Origin: CAZVCJ01 sp964625745
GTDB taxonomy: Bacteria; Chloroflexota; Anaerolineae; VGOG01
Assembly (NCBI GenBank): GCA_964625745.1
Contig: CAZVCJ010000005.1
Location: 1 to 64,000, forward strand
DNA length: 64,000 bases
Direction of reading: 5' to 3'
Of the stretch, positions 9,265 to 17,948 are shown one piece after another. The position numbers and the translations under genes were made by a program. Every line of letters begins with the position of its first letter. The first letter of the stretch is position 1. Below the pieces are notes generated by a model, which saw nothing but the letters and a program-made list of their open reading frames with translations, was not told the origin of the DNA and made no database searches.

Positions 9265-10152
9265 ATGAGCAGTAAGAGCTGCGAACCAGAGCCAGAATTG
9301 AAGATCGTGCCCGTCAAAGACATCATCATCCACGAACACTTTGACAAGACCAGATCCCCTAAGCTGGCCAAAATGATCGAGAAAGCCGGGGTCTTGCAGG
9401 ATCCTCCCATCGTGGCCAGGCTGGGAGGGGGAAAATACGTCCACCTGGATGGCGCCAACAGGATCACCGTATTCCGAGAAGAGAATCTGCTCAACTGCCA
9501 GCACATCCTGGTACAAATAGTGGACTACTTCGATCCAGAGAGCGTAAAAGTGAGCAGTTGGTGCCACTTGACTCAGCAGGACAAAGGCCCTTTCCTGTCC
9601 CGACTTAAGGACAGGAGCATCGAGCCTCTACCAATGGACTGCGATGCTGCGAGAGCTCTGGTATCGGAAGGAGAGGGAGTCTTGTGCTGCCTCTTCTTCC
9701 GGGATGGAGATGTCTTCGGGGTGAAGGGCGGAAGCGATTTTGAGTCACGGGTCAAGCTAATGAACGAGGTGGTCAGGACTTATGAGGGAAGGATAGAACG
9801 CGATCATCTTGAGCCTGAAGAGGGTGATTGGAAAAGGCAAATCAATGGTCTATTTGAAAAGCACGATGATTGCAACCTGATCGTCGCTTTCCCCAGGTTT
9901 ACTCCAGAACAGGTTGTGCAGATAGCTACCAATCTTGCCGTTGGTAAGAACGGAGAAAATGCAGTCAAAATGCCCCCTGGAGTAACGAGACACATCGTGT
10001 TAGAGGGTAGAGCTTTGAGGATCAACTTCCCGCTGTCGGTGCTGAAGGCAGAAGGGATGTCGTTGGAGGAGAAGAACGAGGTGCTGAAAGAGTTTCTCAG
10101 AAAGAAGAAGCCCCGGCGTTACGAAGAACCGACGTTCATGTACGACGAATAG
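9265..10152 (+). CDS. ParB-fold protein resembling SbnI/SerK serine kinases
   Basis: A 295-aa protein whose first 90 residues look like the ParB/sulfiredoxin fold: VPVKDIIIHEHFD, PPIVARL, and a HLDGANR motif in place of the GxxHR of ParB. SbnI of Staphylococcus and archaeal SerK have this fold and phosphorylate free serine to O-phosphoserine. The neighbouring serA and aminotransferase genes favour such a role. The C-terminal KKPRRYEEPTFMYDE resembles the tail of SbnI-type proteins. GGGGAGGAGAG precedes the ATG. Alternative: a DNA-binding regulator. Function inferred from fold and context only. Confidence 0.65.
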   Translation: MSSKSCEPEPELKIVPVKDIIIHEHFDKTRSPKLAKMIEKAGVLQDPPIVARLGGGKYVHLDGANRITVFREENLLNCQHILVQIVDYFDPESVKVSSWCHLTQQDKGPFLSRLKDRSIEPLPMDCDAARALVSEGEGVLCCLFFRDGDVFGVKGGSDFESRVKLMNEVVRTYEGRIERDHLEPEEGDWKRQINGLFEKHDDCNLIVAFPRFTPEQVVQIATNLAVGKNGENAVKMPPGVTRHIVLEGRALRINFPLSVLKAEGMSLEEKNEVLKEFLRKKKPRRYEEPTFMYDE

Positions 10153-10169
10153 ATTCCCTCTAGCAGCCT

Positions 10170-10212
10170 GTCGGAGAGGGCATGCTCCCAGACTTCGGAA
10201 GTCTTCTCCGAC
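10170..10212. repeat. Nested small palindromes upstream of the methylase
   Basis: GTCGGAGA (10170-10177) pairs with TCTCCGAC (10205-10212); inside is a second palindrome AGACTTCGGAAGTCT. The inner core recurs in the hairpin between the two nuoM genes at 55845-55880. Confidence 0.75.
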
Positions 10213-10256
10213 AAGCTCCTGGCAGCGTAGTACACTTACTCTCCAAGGAGACTGCC

Positions 10257-13200
10257 ATGCCGATCACGCCCGAGATCATCCGTAGTCACCTGGCCGAGCT
10301 TCCCCGCCGTCGCTCCCTCGACGCCGCCCTGGAGCTCTTCGACGCCCTGGGCTACGGGTACGCCGACGAGCTGCCCCTCCCCACCCGCGACTGGCCTGCG
10401 GGCGTGCAAAGCCTGGTGAGCCAAAACGCCGAGTCCCCCATCTACCTGGCCCAGCACCGCGACTTCCACGTGGTCTACACCCACCTCACCACCGATGACC
10501 TGTTCCGTACTGTTGAACGGCCCATCGTGGAGCACACCCTGCACAAGCTGCATCCCTACGCCCTGTTCGTCTTCGCCAACCGCGACCTGACGCTGTGGGA
10601 TTTCGTCAACGTGAAGTACGCGGCCGAGGACGGCGCCCGCCCCTTCGACCAGGCTCAGGGCAGGCGCCGCACCATCCGCCGCATCCACGTGGGGCCGACG
10701 GAGCGGCTGCACACCGCCGCCCAGCGCGTGGCCCTGCTGGCCGTGCCCGCTCCCGACACCAGCGCCCTCGAACTGCAAAGCCGCCACGACCAGGCTTTCG
10801 ACGTCGAAGAGGTCACCAGGCAGTTCTACCGCGACTACGTGGGGGTATTCGACGCGCTGTGCAAGGACATCGCCCGGCGCAATCCCCACTGCCCGGCCGA
10901 GATCGAGGCCCAGCAACTCCTCGACCGCCTGCTGTTCCTCTACTTCATCCAGAAGAAAGGCTGGCTCGACGGCCAACTCGACTATCTCTACCAGCACTTC
11001 CAGGCCCACTACCGGGCCGATCCAGACGGCACCAGCTTCTACGGCGATTTCCTCTTCCCCCTGTTCGTGGCCCTGTCCAACGAGGGCGCGGCCTTCCCCA
11101 GCCTGGGCGACGTCCCCTTCCTCAACGGCGGCCTGTTCGAGGTATCTGCTGACACGCCCCTGGCCGATCAACTCGTCGTGGGCAACGCGGTCTTCCATTC
11201 CGTATTCGATGACCTGCTGGAGCGCTACAACTTCACCGTGCGTGAGGACACCCCGCTGGACGTGGAGGTGGCCATTGATCCGGAGATGCTGGGCCAGATC
11301 TTCGAGAACCTGGTGTTGGGTCTGGAGCGGGGCGAAGACCGCCGCAAGGCCACCGGCTCCTACTACACCCCCCGCGTCATCGTCCACTTCATGTGCCGCC
11401 AGGCCCTCAAAGAATGTCTGGCCGCCGAGAGCGGCCTCGATCCCGCCCGCCTGGAAGCGCTGATGGACGTCGGCCCGGCCGAGCAGTTGACGCCAGAAGA
11501 GGTGGCTGAGCTGGGCGAGACGATCACCGAGCCGCAAGCTCGCCTGTTGCGCGGGTTGGTGGAGGGAGCGCGGGTGCTCGATCCCGCCGTGGGGTCGGGC
11601 GCTTTCCTGGTGGGGATGCTCTACCAGATGGTGGCCCTGACCAGGCTGCTGGACGTGCGGCTGCACGGTCAGAAGCGGGTGCAGCGTCGCAACTACGACT
11701 ACGACCTCAAGCGGGGCTTCATCGAGCGCAACCTGTACGGGGTGGACATCCAGTCCGAGGCAGTGCGCATCTGCGAGCTGCGGCTGTGGCTCAGCCTGAT
11801 GGTGGACTACGAGCGGCGGGCTGGCGAAGCAGTGCCCACCCTGCCCAACCTGAGCTACCGCGTGCGGGTGGGCGACAGCCTGATCGAGCGGCTGTTTGGC
11901 GAGCCGGTGCAACTGGACGAGCTGGCTGACGACGCCGTGGCCCGCCAACTGATTGACCGCATCCAGACCGAGAAGCGAGGCTATTTCCAAGAGCCCAACC
12001 TGTGGGAGAAACAGCGGCGCGAGCTGCGCATCCTGGGGCTACTGTGCGAGCTGGCGGCCAAACTGGTGGGAGCCAAGCGAGGCGCCGTGCTGACCCAGAT
12101 GTCGGCGCAGGTGCCCTCAATGGGTGACGAGTTTTTGTCCAGGGAGCATCGCAAACTGAAAGAAGCGTTTGAGGCGGAGCTGACCCGCTACGCCGGTCTG
12201 ATGGAACAGGTGAAGGGAGTGTACGACCAGGTGCGGGCCATGCAGAATGGCGAAGTGGGGGACGTGGGCGCCCTCCGCGCCCAACTGGGGCTGTCCTTCT
12301 TATGGCGGCTGGACTTTGCCGAGGTCTTCGCCGACAAGGGTGGGTTTGACGTGGTGATCGCCAATCCGCCGTACATCCGCCAGGAGCGGTTCTCTGACCA
12401 GAAGCCGCTGCTCAAAGCAGCCTTCACCGACGTGTACCACGGCGTGGCCGACCTGTACGTCTACTTCTATCGCCGGGGATTGGCCCTGGCCCGGCCAAAG
12501 GGTGTGCTGACCTTCATCAGCTCCAACAAGTTCTTCCGCGCCGGTTACGGTCAGGGGTTGCGCGCCTACCTGCGGGACAACACCTGGTTGAAGACCGTGA
12601 TTGACTTTGGCGACCTGCCCATCTTTGAGGCCACCACTTACCCCTGCGTGCTGGTAACTGCCAATCGTCGTCCTGGCGATGGCGAGGCGGCGGCGCAAGC
12701 GCTGAACGTGCGCAGCATGGCCACGTTGGAATACCTGGCCGACGCCGTGCAGCGCGAGGGTTGGCCCCAGCCGCAGCGAAGCCTGCGTCGTGACGGGTGG
12801 GCCTTTGAGCGGCCCGAAGTGTTGACCCTGTTGGAGAAGTTGCGCCGCAGCGGGACGCCGCTGGGGGAGTACATAGGTGGGCGGTTCTATCGGGGCATTG
12901 TAACCGGGCTGAACGAAGCTTTTGTCATTGACCAAGCCACCCGGGACCGGCTCATGGCCGAGGATCCCCACAGTGCAGCGATCATCAAACCCTGGTTGCA
13001 AGGACGGGACATCAAACGATGGCGGGTGAATTGGCCACAGTTGTATTTGCTGTACGTAGGGTGGGATTGCAAGATCAAACGTTACCCTGCCGCCTTGGCA
13101 CACCTCAAACGATTCAAAAAGGCGTTAGCGAAAAGGCCAGAGGTCAAAGATGGACGCTTCCCTTGGTACGCCCTCAGTCGTTATGCTTCCCAGTACTACC

Positions 13201-13622
13201 TGGAGTTTGATAAACCGAAGATAGTATGGCCTAATCTGTGTATTGAACCTCGCTTTGCTTTGGATCTTGAAAAGTGTTATGTGAGTGCCCCTGCCAATAT
13301 TCTGCCTATCGCACCGGATGAGTTATTCCTGGTAGGCATCCTGAATTCATCAGCGGTGTCTTGGTTTATGAAGCAAATCGCGGCTGAGCGAGCAGGTGGC
13401 TTTATCGAGTACAAACCCATCTACGTAACTCAGATACCCATCCCGGATACTACCCCAATCCAACGCGCCGCCATCGAAGCCCTGGTGCGCAAGCTGCTGG
13501 ATGCGGAGGGCCAGGGGCCACAGGTGGCGGAGTGGGAGCGGGAGTTGAATGGGCTGGTGTATGAGTTGTATGGGTTGACGGAGGGGGACGTTGGGATGGT
13601 GGAGGGTTTGGACCACGAATGA
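10257..13622 (+). CDS. Eco57I-type N6-adenine DNA methyltransferase, restriction-modification or defence
   Basis: A large 1121-aa methylase. SYYTPRVIVHFM (about 369-380) introduces the methylase domain, the SAM-binding motif VLDPAVGSGAFLVGML is near 440-455, and the catalytic NPPY motif is near 703-706. The final third resembles a target-recognition domain and ends in a tail LVYELYGLTEGDVGMVEG. The N-terminal 350 residues are not recognised and may carry a nuclease, as in type IIG enzymes, or a PglX-like regulatory part; no clear nuclease motif was seen. RPFDQAQGRRR near 130 is an in-frame dispersed repeat. AAGGAG precedes the ATG. Six further copies or remnants of the tail lie downstream. 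Confidence 0.85.
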   Translation: MPITPEIIRSHLAELPRRRSLDAALELFDALGYGYADELPLPTRDWPAGVQSLVSQNAESPIYLAQHRDFHVVYTHLTTDDLFRTVERPIVEHTLHKLHPYALFVFANRDLTLWDFVNVKYAAEDGARPFDQAQGRRRTIRRIHVGPTERLHTAAQRVALLAVPAPDTSALELQSRHDQAFDVEEVTRQFYRDYVGVFDALCKDIARRNPHCPAEIEAQQLLDRLLFLYFIQKKGWLDGQLDYLYQHFQAHYRADPDGTSFYGDFLFPLFVALSNEGAAFPSLGDVPFLNGGLFEVSADTPLADQLVVGNAVFHSVFDDLLERYNFTVREDTPLDVEVAIDPEMLGQIFENLVLGLERGEDRRKATGSYYTPRVIVHFMCRQALKECLAAESGLDPARLEALMDVGPAEQLTPEEVAELGETITEPQARLLRGLVEGARVLDPAVGSGAFLVGMLYQMVALTRLLDVRLHGQKRVQRRNYDYDLKRGFIERNLYGVDIQSEAVRICELRLWLSLMVDYERRAGEAVPTLPNLSYRVRVGDSLIERLFGEPVQLDELADDAVARQLIDRIQTEKRGYFQEPNLWEKQRRELRILGLLCELAAKLVGAKRGAVLTQMSAQVPSMGDEFLSREHRKLKEAFEAELTRYAGLMEQVKGVYDQVRAMQNGEVGDVGALRAQLGLSFLWRLDFAEVFADKGGFDVVIANPPYIRQERFSDQKPLLKAAFTDVYHGVADLYVYFYRRGLALARPKGVLTFISSNKFFRAGYGQGLRAYLRDNTWLKTVIDFGDLPIFEATTYPCVLVTANRRPGDGEAAAQALNVRSMATLEYLADAVQREGWPQPQRSLRRDGWAFERPEVLTLLEKLRRSGTPLGEYIGGRFYRGIVTGLNEAFVIDQATRDRLMAEDPHSAAIIKPWLQGRDIKRWRVNWPQLYLLYVGWDCKIKRYPAALAHLKRFKKALAKRPEVKDGRFPWYALSRYASQYYLEFDKPKIVWPNLCIEPRFALDLEKCYVSAPANILPIAPDELFLVGILNSSAVSWFMKQIAAERAGGFIEYKPIYVTQIPIPDTTPIQRAAIEALVRKLLDAEGQGPQVAEWERELNGLVYELYGLTEGDVGMVEGLDHE

Positions 13623-13785
13623 CACGAAAGGGGGCGAAAGGCACGAAAGGGCTTCGTGCTTTTCGTGGCTTTTCGCTTGTTTCGTGATCCAAAGCACCGA
13701 CGCGGAGATTGACGCGCTGGTGTATGAGTTGTATGCGTTGACGGAGGAGGAAGTGAACGTGGTGGAGGGAGTGAGGACCTCGTAG
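13548..13785 (+). repeat. Methylase-tail composite repeat, copy A
   Basis: Two copies of sequence encoding I-DALVYELYGLTEEE flank an 80-base hairpin of CACGAAAG-type units. The first copy is the real methylase C-terminus (stop at 13622); the second (13684-13785) reads STDAEIDALVYELYALTEEE then ends at a TAG. Same orientation and order as copies B and C. Confidence 0.85.
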
Positions 13786-13903
13786 CCAAGGCGGACTCAC
13801 TGCTAGCGCCCCTTGAGCAGGGAGACAAGTCAGAAGCCAAGCGCTTGGAAGCGGAAGTTGATCCTATGGTGCAGGCGCTATATGGAGGTAAGCAAGCCGA
13901 GTG
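13777..13903 (+). pseudogene. Second, divergent methylase C-terminal remnant
   Basis: In one frame this reads DLVAKADSLLAPLEQGDK, then LEAEVDPMVQALYGG and a stop at 13901-13903. The LxxEVDxxVxALYG pattern matches the usual C-terminal tail of Eco57I-type methylases but differs from the tail of the gene upstream. It has no start of its own. Interpreted as a leftover of another methylase gene. Confidence 0.55.
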
Positions 13904-13916
13904 AAAGGAGAAGCCC

Positions 13917-14873
13917 GTGTCTGAAGAGATTCACTGCGAAGTGCTTAGGATTACATGGCCCGACTGGTCGTCAGTTTCCGATGAATCGAAAGAGAACATC
14001 TGGCAAGTACTGAGCCAGCGGGTTGAGGATGGAGAAGCCCCCAGCCGCAGAGGCTTCGTGGGGGCAACCAGGTTTGAGGACATCATTGCTGGATTTTTCG
14101 CTCACGAGGGTCGCCGCTTGGGAGTTCAATATGATGAGGATTGGAACAAAGAAGATAGGGAAGCTGCAGAGTTTGAGCATCTATTCTTCGCTTTGGTTCT
14201 CAGTCAAGGACAAGTTATACTGCAGCGCAAGCGGATCGGCCGCGAGTTCGTCACGATCAATATGCGGACGATGCGACGCGAATTTTTCAATTTGCTTGGA
14301 GTGGTGTTCCAGCGTGCTGGCTTTCCCAGTGATCGCATCGTCAGGCAACCATTTCACGAGGAACGCCAAAAGGATTACCTCATCCAGATCTTCAACACTT
14401 ATCCATCTACATTGATTAGAGTAAGTAACTTGTTGGGTCGGAAGGTGCCTGAAGATGTAAGACTATTCAATCCAGATATTGATAAGGATTTGATACTCAA
14501 GCAAGTGCTTAACGGTGATTACCAGCATGTGGACGAGCTTGAAGCGAAGGCTGGGGAAACGGAGGACAGCGACCTACGGAACGCGACGTCGATTAGAGCT
14601 GCAATGCTCGCCGGAGACCCTAGAGAAGTACGAGCTATTGTAGAAGCGCAAGAGAGAACGTTCAGGAAGACCCAGCATGAACGGTTTACCATGCAGCTTG
14701 ACACCGAAACGGGCGAGCAAGTCAAGGAGGCAGACCTGGACCGGGTGGTCAGAATCATACGAACAGAGTATTTCATTCCAGAGCACTTAGTGCGGTCACA
14801 GGTCAGTCTGGGTCCGTTGTTTGACTGGGCAAAAGAGAAGGATGATGCCAGCGATGACAGACAAAGTGGATGA
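13917..14873 (+). CDS. Unknown soluble protein in defence island
   Basis: 318 aa, not recognised. Predicted soluble, rich in charged residues, with many alpha-helical stretches; residues about 95-160 contain conserved-looking aromatic and basic patches, and a helical segment runs from about 200 to 275. GTG start with AAGGAG 6 bases upstream. It follows a methylase-tail remnant by 13 bases, and its last 20 bases overlap the start of the next gene, which encodes a four-helix membrane protein. The tight overlap suggests a two-gene unit, perhaps sensor plus membrane effector. Its base composition is less GC-rich than the methylase. Confidence 0.7.
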   Translation: MSEEIHCEVLRITWPDWSSVSDESKENIWQVLSQRVEDGEAPSRRGFVGATRFEDIIAGFFAHEGRRLGVQYDEDWNKEDREAAEFEHLFFALVLSQGQVILQRKRIGREFVTINMRTMRREFFNLLGVVFQRAGFPSDRIVRQPFHEERQKDYLIQIFNTYPSTLIRVSNLLGRKVPEDVRLFNPDIDKDLILKQVLNGDYQHVDELEAKAGETEDSDLRNATSIRAAMLAGDPREVRAIVEAQERTFRKTQHERFTMQLDTETGEQVKEADLDRVVRIIRTEYFIPEHLVRSQVSLGPLFDWAKEKDDASDDRQSG

Positions 14874-15813
14874 AATCAGCAAGAAACTTGTAGCGGGGCA
14901 GCCACTCGGCGATGAAACGGATATTTCGCTCGAAGAGTTTATTGCTCTGTACCAGAAGATTGGTCAACAAGCAAACACGAAACAACGGGTTGATATCGTT
15001 CTTCTGAATGATCGCGCCTTTGTTCAATTCACAGATCTGCCACCAGGTAATGGTATAGTGTACATCAAATCAGAACGTCGCCTGACCCGTCAAGATTTCT
15101 CCCGGACGGTCGCTAATCCAGTATTTCACGGTGATGTCCTCGCCAGCACGATCAAAGAACAGATCAAGGAAGATCGCAGCAACATTTTGCTCTCTGGGGC
15201 TATTGGCCTACTCTTCACCGCTCTGCTTTTTTCACTGGGTAACTCGGTCGCTCCTAATTACCCGGCCTATTTGATCACCCCTAATAGCTTCCCAGCTACG
15301 GAACGAGCCATCAACATGATAGTGAAGGTCAACGAGATGCTGCTGACGAGTGCAACTCTATTCCTAAGTGTTTTCCTGGTCTTCACAGTAGCTCAAAGCG
15401 CCAAGCTACAAGAGGACATTCGGCTATTCGACACCGGCCTGCTCCACAAGTTTGAGCACGACGATCGATTGGTCACTGTCATTGCCATTGTTAGTCTGAT
15501 TTTGAGCGTACTGAATGTCACGCTGCTTGGCTTGCCAGTGTCCTTGGATGTCACTGCGTGGAATATGCTCGGATACACAGTCACACTTAACAAGCTTTCG
15601 CTGATAAGCCCTCTGATAACTGGTCTCACAATTGGAGCCCTGATCTACTGTTTTCTTGTCCTGTTGTATTATCTCAAGAGGATGATGCTTATCACCAATC
15701 GTGACATGAGTGCGAAAGTCTTGGAGAGAGCTCGGAGCCACCATCTCCACCATCAAGGAACTCTGCCAGCAAGTCGGGACGACGGATCAGCAGATCAAAG
15801 TGCTGGTGTATAA
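14854..15813 (+). CDS. Unknown four-helix membrane protein, C-terminus overwritten by repeat
   Basis: About 319 aa. A soluble N-terminal 100 residues precede four predicted transmembrane segments: near GAIGLLFTALLFSLG, then LLTSATLFLSVFLVFTV, VIAIVSLILSVLNVTLLG and LITGLTIGALIYCFLVLLYYL. The last 28 residues come from reading the methylase-tail repeat out of frame, starting at about 15728, so the original C-terminus may be lost. ATG at 14854 has AGAAGG upstream; ATG at 14842 and TTG at 14821 are alternatives. Overlaps the preceding unknown gene. Membrane partners of cytosolic sensors are common in defence systems, but nothing here proves that. Confidence 0.7.
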   Translation: MTDKVDEISKKLVAGQPLGDETDISLEEFIALYQKIGQQANTKQRVDIVLLNDRAFVQFTDLPPGNGIVYIKSERRLTRQDFSRTVANPVFHGDVLASTIKEQIKEDRSNILLSGAIGLLFTALLFSLGNSVAPNYPAYLITPNSFPATERAINMIVKVNEMLLTSATLFLSVFLVFTVAQSAKLQEDIRLFDTGLLHKFEHDDRLVTVIAIVSLILSVLNVTLLGLPVSLDVTAWNMLGYTVTLNKLSLISPLITGLTIGALIYCFLVLLYYLKRMMLITNRDMSAKVLERARSHHLHHQGTLPASRDDGSADQSAGV

Positions 15814-16022
15814 GATGTATGGGTTGACAGAGGAGGAGATTGGAGTGGTGGAGGGTTTGGACCACGAATGACACGAAAGGAGGCGAAAGGCGCGAAAGCG
15901 TTTCGTGCTTTTCGTGTTTTTTCGCTTGTTTCGTGATCCAAAGCACCGACGCGCGGAGATGGACGCGCTGGTGTATGAGTCGTATGGGTTGACTGAAGAA
16001 GAGATTGCTATTGTGAAGGGAG
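15728..16022 (+). repeat. Methylase-tail composite repeat, copy B
   Basis: Reads ELGATISTIKELCQQVG, then VLVYKMYGLTEEEIGVVEG and LDHE plus stop (15869-15871), then the CACGAAAG-type hairpin, then EMDALVYESYGLTEEE. The final GAAGGGAGGGAGG of the repeat provides the ribosome site of the next gene, whose ATG is at 16029. Confidence 0.85.
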
Positions 16023-16028
16023 GGAGGA

Positions 16029-17195
16029 ATGAGTACCATTGACCTAGAAACTCTTTTGAATCTGGTCGGCACACTGGACGACAGCGACGACCCTAACAGC
16101 GCCCGCGCCCGCTTTCGGGCCTACCTGCAGGAAAGTACCCACAGCGTCGGCGACCTGCGGGCCTATGTGGACGCCGCTCTCTCCTCCAGCGGTGAGCAAT
16201 ACAACAAGGCACTGCAAGACCTAATCAATCACGCCGGTTACCTGCTGGGCTTTGAAGTGGAGTTCGGTCGCTATCGTGGCGTGCCGGGGCAAATTGGCTT
16301 CGATGGCCTGTGGCGTTCGCCCACCGGCCAGGCGCTAGTTGTGGAAGCTAAAACCACTGACGTGTACACCGTCAAGACGGCCACTCTTCTGGGTTACGTC
16401 AACGACCTGGTGTCTGCGGGCCAACTCGAGAGACCTGGTCAAGCCATCGGGCTTTACATCTACGGTCGGTTTGATGCTGCCACGAGCCAACTGGAGAAGG
16501 CCATCATCGCCGAGGGGCGTCAGGAACAACTGCGTGTGGCCAGCGTGGATGCGCTGTTGAACCTGCTAGAACTCAAGCAGGAATACGAATTGGAGCACGA
16601 GACAGTCTTTCAACTCCTGCTCCCGTCTCCTGTCCGGGTGGATACCATTATCAATCTGATCTTCGACATCACCTCTCAGGAGCGACGAGCGGCGGTCGAA
16701 GAAGCGCCGGCTCTCGTACAGCCTGAACAGCCCACTGCAGAAAAGCAGATCAACTATTATCTGCTGCCAGCGGCTGATTCCGAGGATGGAATGCCCGTGT
16801 TGGAAAACCTGCATCACTGGCTGGACCGAGGCATGTGGGGGTTGGGACAGCGCACCGGCTATCGTAAGTCTTTCCGCTCTGGCGACAGGCTGTGCTTCTA
16901 CGCCGTACGCATCGGCGTCGTGGTCGAATGCACGGTCACTTCCCCTGCATTCGACCTGGACCGTAAGAAAAGCCCCAAGCCCCACCTGGAGGTGCCTTAC
17001 GGCATCCGGCTGAAGGACGTGCGCTGGTTCGAGGACACCCCGATAGCTCTGACACCGGAGGTACGGGCCGAACTCAGCGCTTTCGAGGGACGTGACCTCA
17101 ACAAGGGGTGGGCTTGGTTTGTGCAGGGCACAAGCAAGTTAACGGCAGAAGACTTTGAGCTTTTGACGGGGCTGAGGAAGCCTGGGCAGGGATAG
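16029..17195 (+). CDS. Putative restriction nuclease: PD-(D/E)XK domain fused to an EVE-like domain
   Basis: 388 aa. The N-terminal part has the layout of a PD-(D/E)XK nuclease: acidic E77/E79, GFDG with D92, and VVEAKT with E106 and K108. Residues about 237-345 resemble an EVE/PUA-like domain (INYYLLPAAD, WGLGQRTGYRKSFRSGDRLCFYA, GVVVECTVTS). EVE domains read modified bases, and nuclease-EVE fusions act as modification-dependent (type IV-like) restriction enzymes. The ATG follows directly on repeat copy B, which supplies GGAGG. A second repeat copy follows the gene. Domain identities were assigned by eye. Confidence 0.75.
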   Translation: MSTIDLETLLNLVGTLDDSDDPNSARARFRAYLQESTHSVGDLRAYVDAALSSSGEQYNKALQDLINHAGYLLGFEVEFGRYRGVPGQIGFDGLWRSPTGQALVVEAKTTDVYTVKTATLLGYVNDLVSAGQLERPGQAIGLYIYGRFDAATSQLEKAIIAEGRQEQLRVASVDALLNLLELKQEYELEHETVFQLLLPSPVRVDTIINLIFDITSQERRAAVEEAPALVQPEQPTAEKQINYYLLPAADSEDGMPVLENLHHWLDRGMWGLGQRTGYRKSFRSGDRLCFYAVRIGVVVECTVTSPAFDLDRKKSPKPHLEVPYGIRLKDVRWFEDTPIALTPEVRAELSAFEGRDLNKGWAWFVQGTSKLTAEDFELLTGLRKPGQG

Positions 17196-17221
17196 CGAGT
17201 CACAGAACGGGGAATGATCAC

Positions 17222-17272
17222 ACTGAAAGGGTTTCAGTGGTCTCAGGGGTTTCAGTGAAGTCAGTGGTTCAG
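17222..17272. repeat. GTTTCAGTGGTCTCAG-type short repeat
   Basis: Sequence made of TTTCAGTG/GTCTCAGG-like units. A related stretch occurs at 18281-18325 (CAGTGGTCTCAGAGGCTTCAG), on the other side of the AbrB/PIN pair. Confidence 0.6.
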
Positions 17273-17502
17273 CGGACGTGCGGAGATTGACGCGCTGGTG
17301 CATGAGTTGTATGGGCTGACGGAGGAGGAGATTGGGACGGTGGAGGGTTTGAACCACGAATGACACGAAAGGAGGCGAAAGGCGCGAAAGGGTTTCGTGC
17401 TTTTCGTGGCTTTTCGCTTGCTTCGTGATCCAAAGCACCGACGCGCGGAGATTGACGCGCTGGTGTATGAGTTGTATGGGTTGATGGGGGAGGAGACTTG
17501 AA
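17271..17502 (+). repeat. Methylase-tail composite repeat, copy C
   Basis: EIDALVHELYGLTEEEIGTVEG and a stop (17359-17361), the CACGAAAG-type hairpin, then EIDALVYELYGLMGEE and a TGA near 17500. Best-preserved copy; the hairpin is nearly identical to that of copies A and B. Confidence 0.85.
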
Positions 17503-17516
17503 GTGGGAGGGAGCCC

Positions 17517-17945
17517 CTAATCTATCTGATCAGGGAACTCTTTGGCAAAGAAGTCGCGAACGGTGAGGATGGGGATGCCTGCGTACCCGCCTAGGTCCAG
17601 GAGGTGATGGTCGCCAGACACAACGCAGACGGCACCAGCGACGGTGGCACAGCGGAGGAAAACGTCATCGTCTGGGTCGGCTACCACGATGGGATCTCCT
17701 TCTGGCACCTCAAAGACAGAAGCCAGGTTCAGAGCATAAGCGACCAGTTCCTCGGAGGCCAGTCCGAGTTGCTCCAGACGAGGTTGGAGTCGTTCGTAGG
17801 ACAGCACTTCAGCCAGCTCGACGAGCATAGAAGGGGCTATGCACAACTCGACTTCACCCGCTTCGGCCAGACACAGCAATTTCCAGGGCATCCCCCGCCA
17901 TAGCAAACCGGAAACCCAGACGTTGGTGTCAATCACGATGCGCAC
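17517..17945 (-). CDS. PIN-domain toxin (VapC-like)
   Basis: 142-aa PIN-family ribonuclease toxin of the kind annotated as putative toxin-antitoxin component. Acidic active-site residues fit the family: D6 in VIDTNVWVSGLL, E43 in MLVELAEVL, and the DPDDDVFL cluster. Starts with GTG only 3 bases after the stop of the AbrB antitoxin gene, so the two are coupled. It ends 15 bases from repeat copy C. Likely cleaves RNA when the antitoxin is degraded. Confidence 0.88.
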   Translation of the reverse strand: MRIVIDTNVWVSGLLWRGMPWKLLCLAEAGEVELCIAPSMLVELAEVLSYERLQPRLEQLGLASEELVAYALNLASVFEVPEGDPIVVADPDDDVFLRCATVAGAVCVVSGDHHLLDLGGYAGIPILTVRDFFAKEFPDQID

Positions 17946-17948
17946 GGC

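Noticed and set aside
10182..10256. Upstream extension of the methylase start
   Set aside because: Would translate a palindromic repeat; AAGGAG directly precedes the ATG at 10257.
10236..11990. Long minus-strand open frame (584 codons) opposite the methylase
   Set aside because: Shadow of a GC-rich gene; the plus-strand protein has clear methylase motifs and the minus frame has none.
13591..13785. Separate 64-codon gene after the methylase
   Set aside because: It reads through the hairpin spacer into a tail remnant and is explained by the composite repeat.
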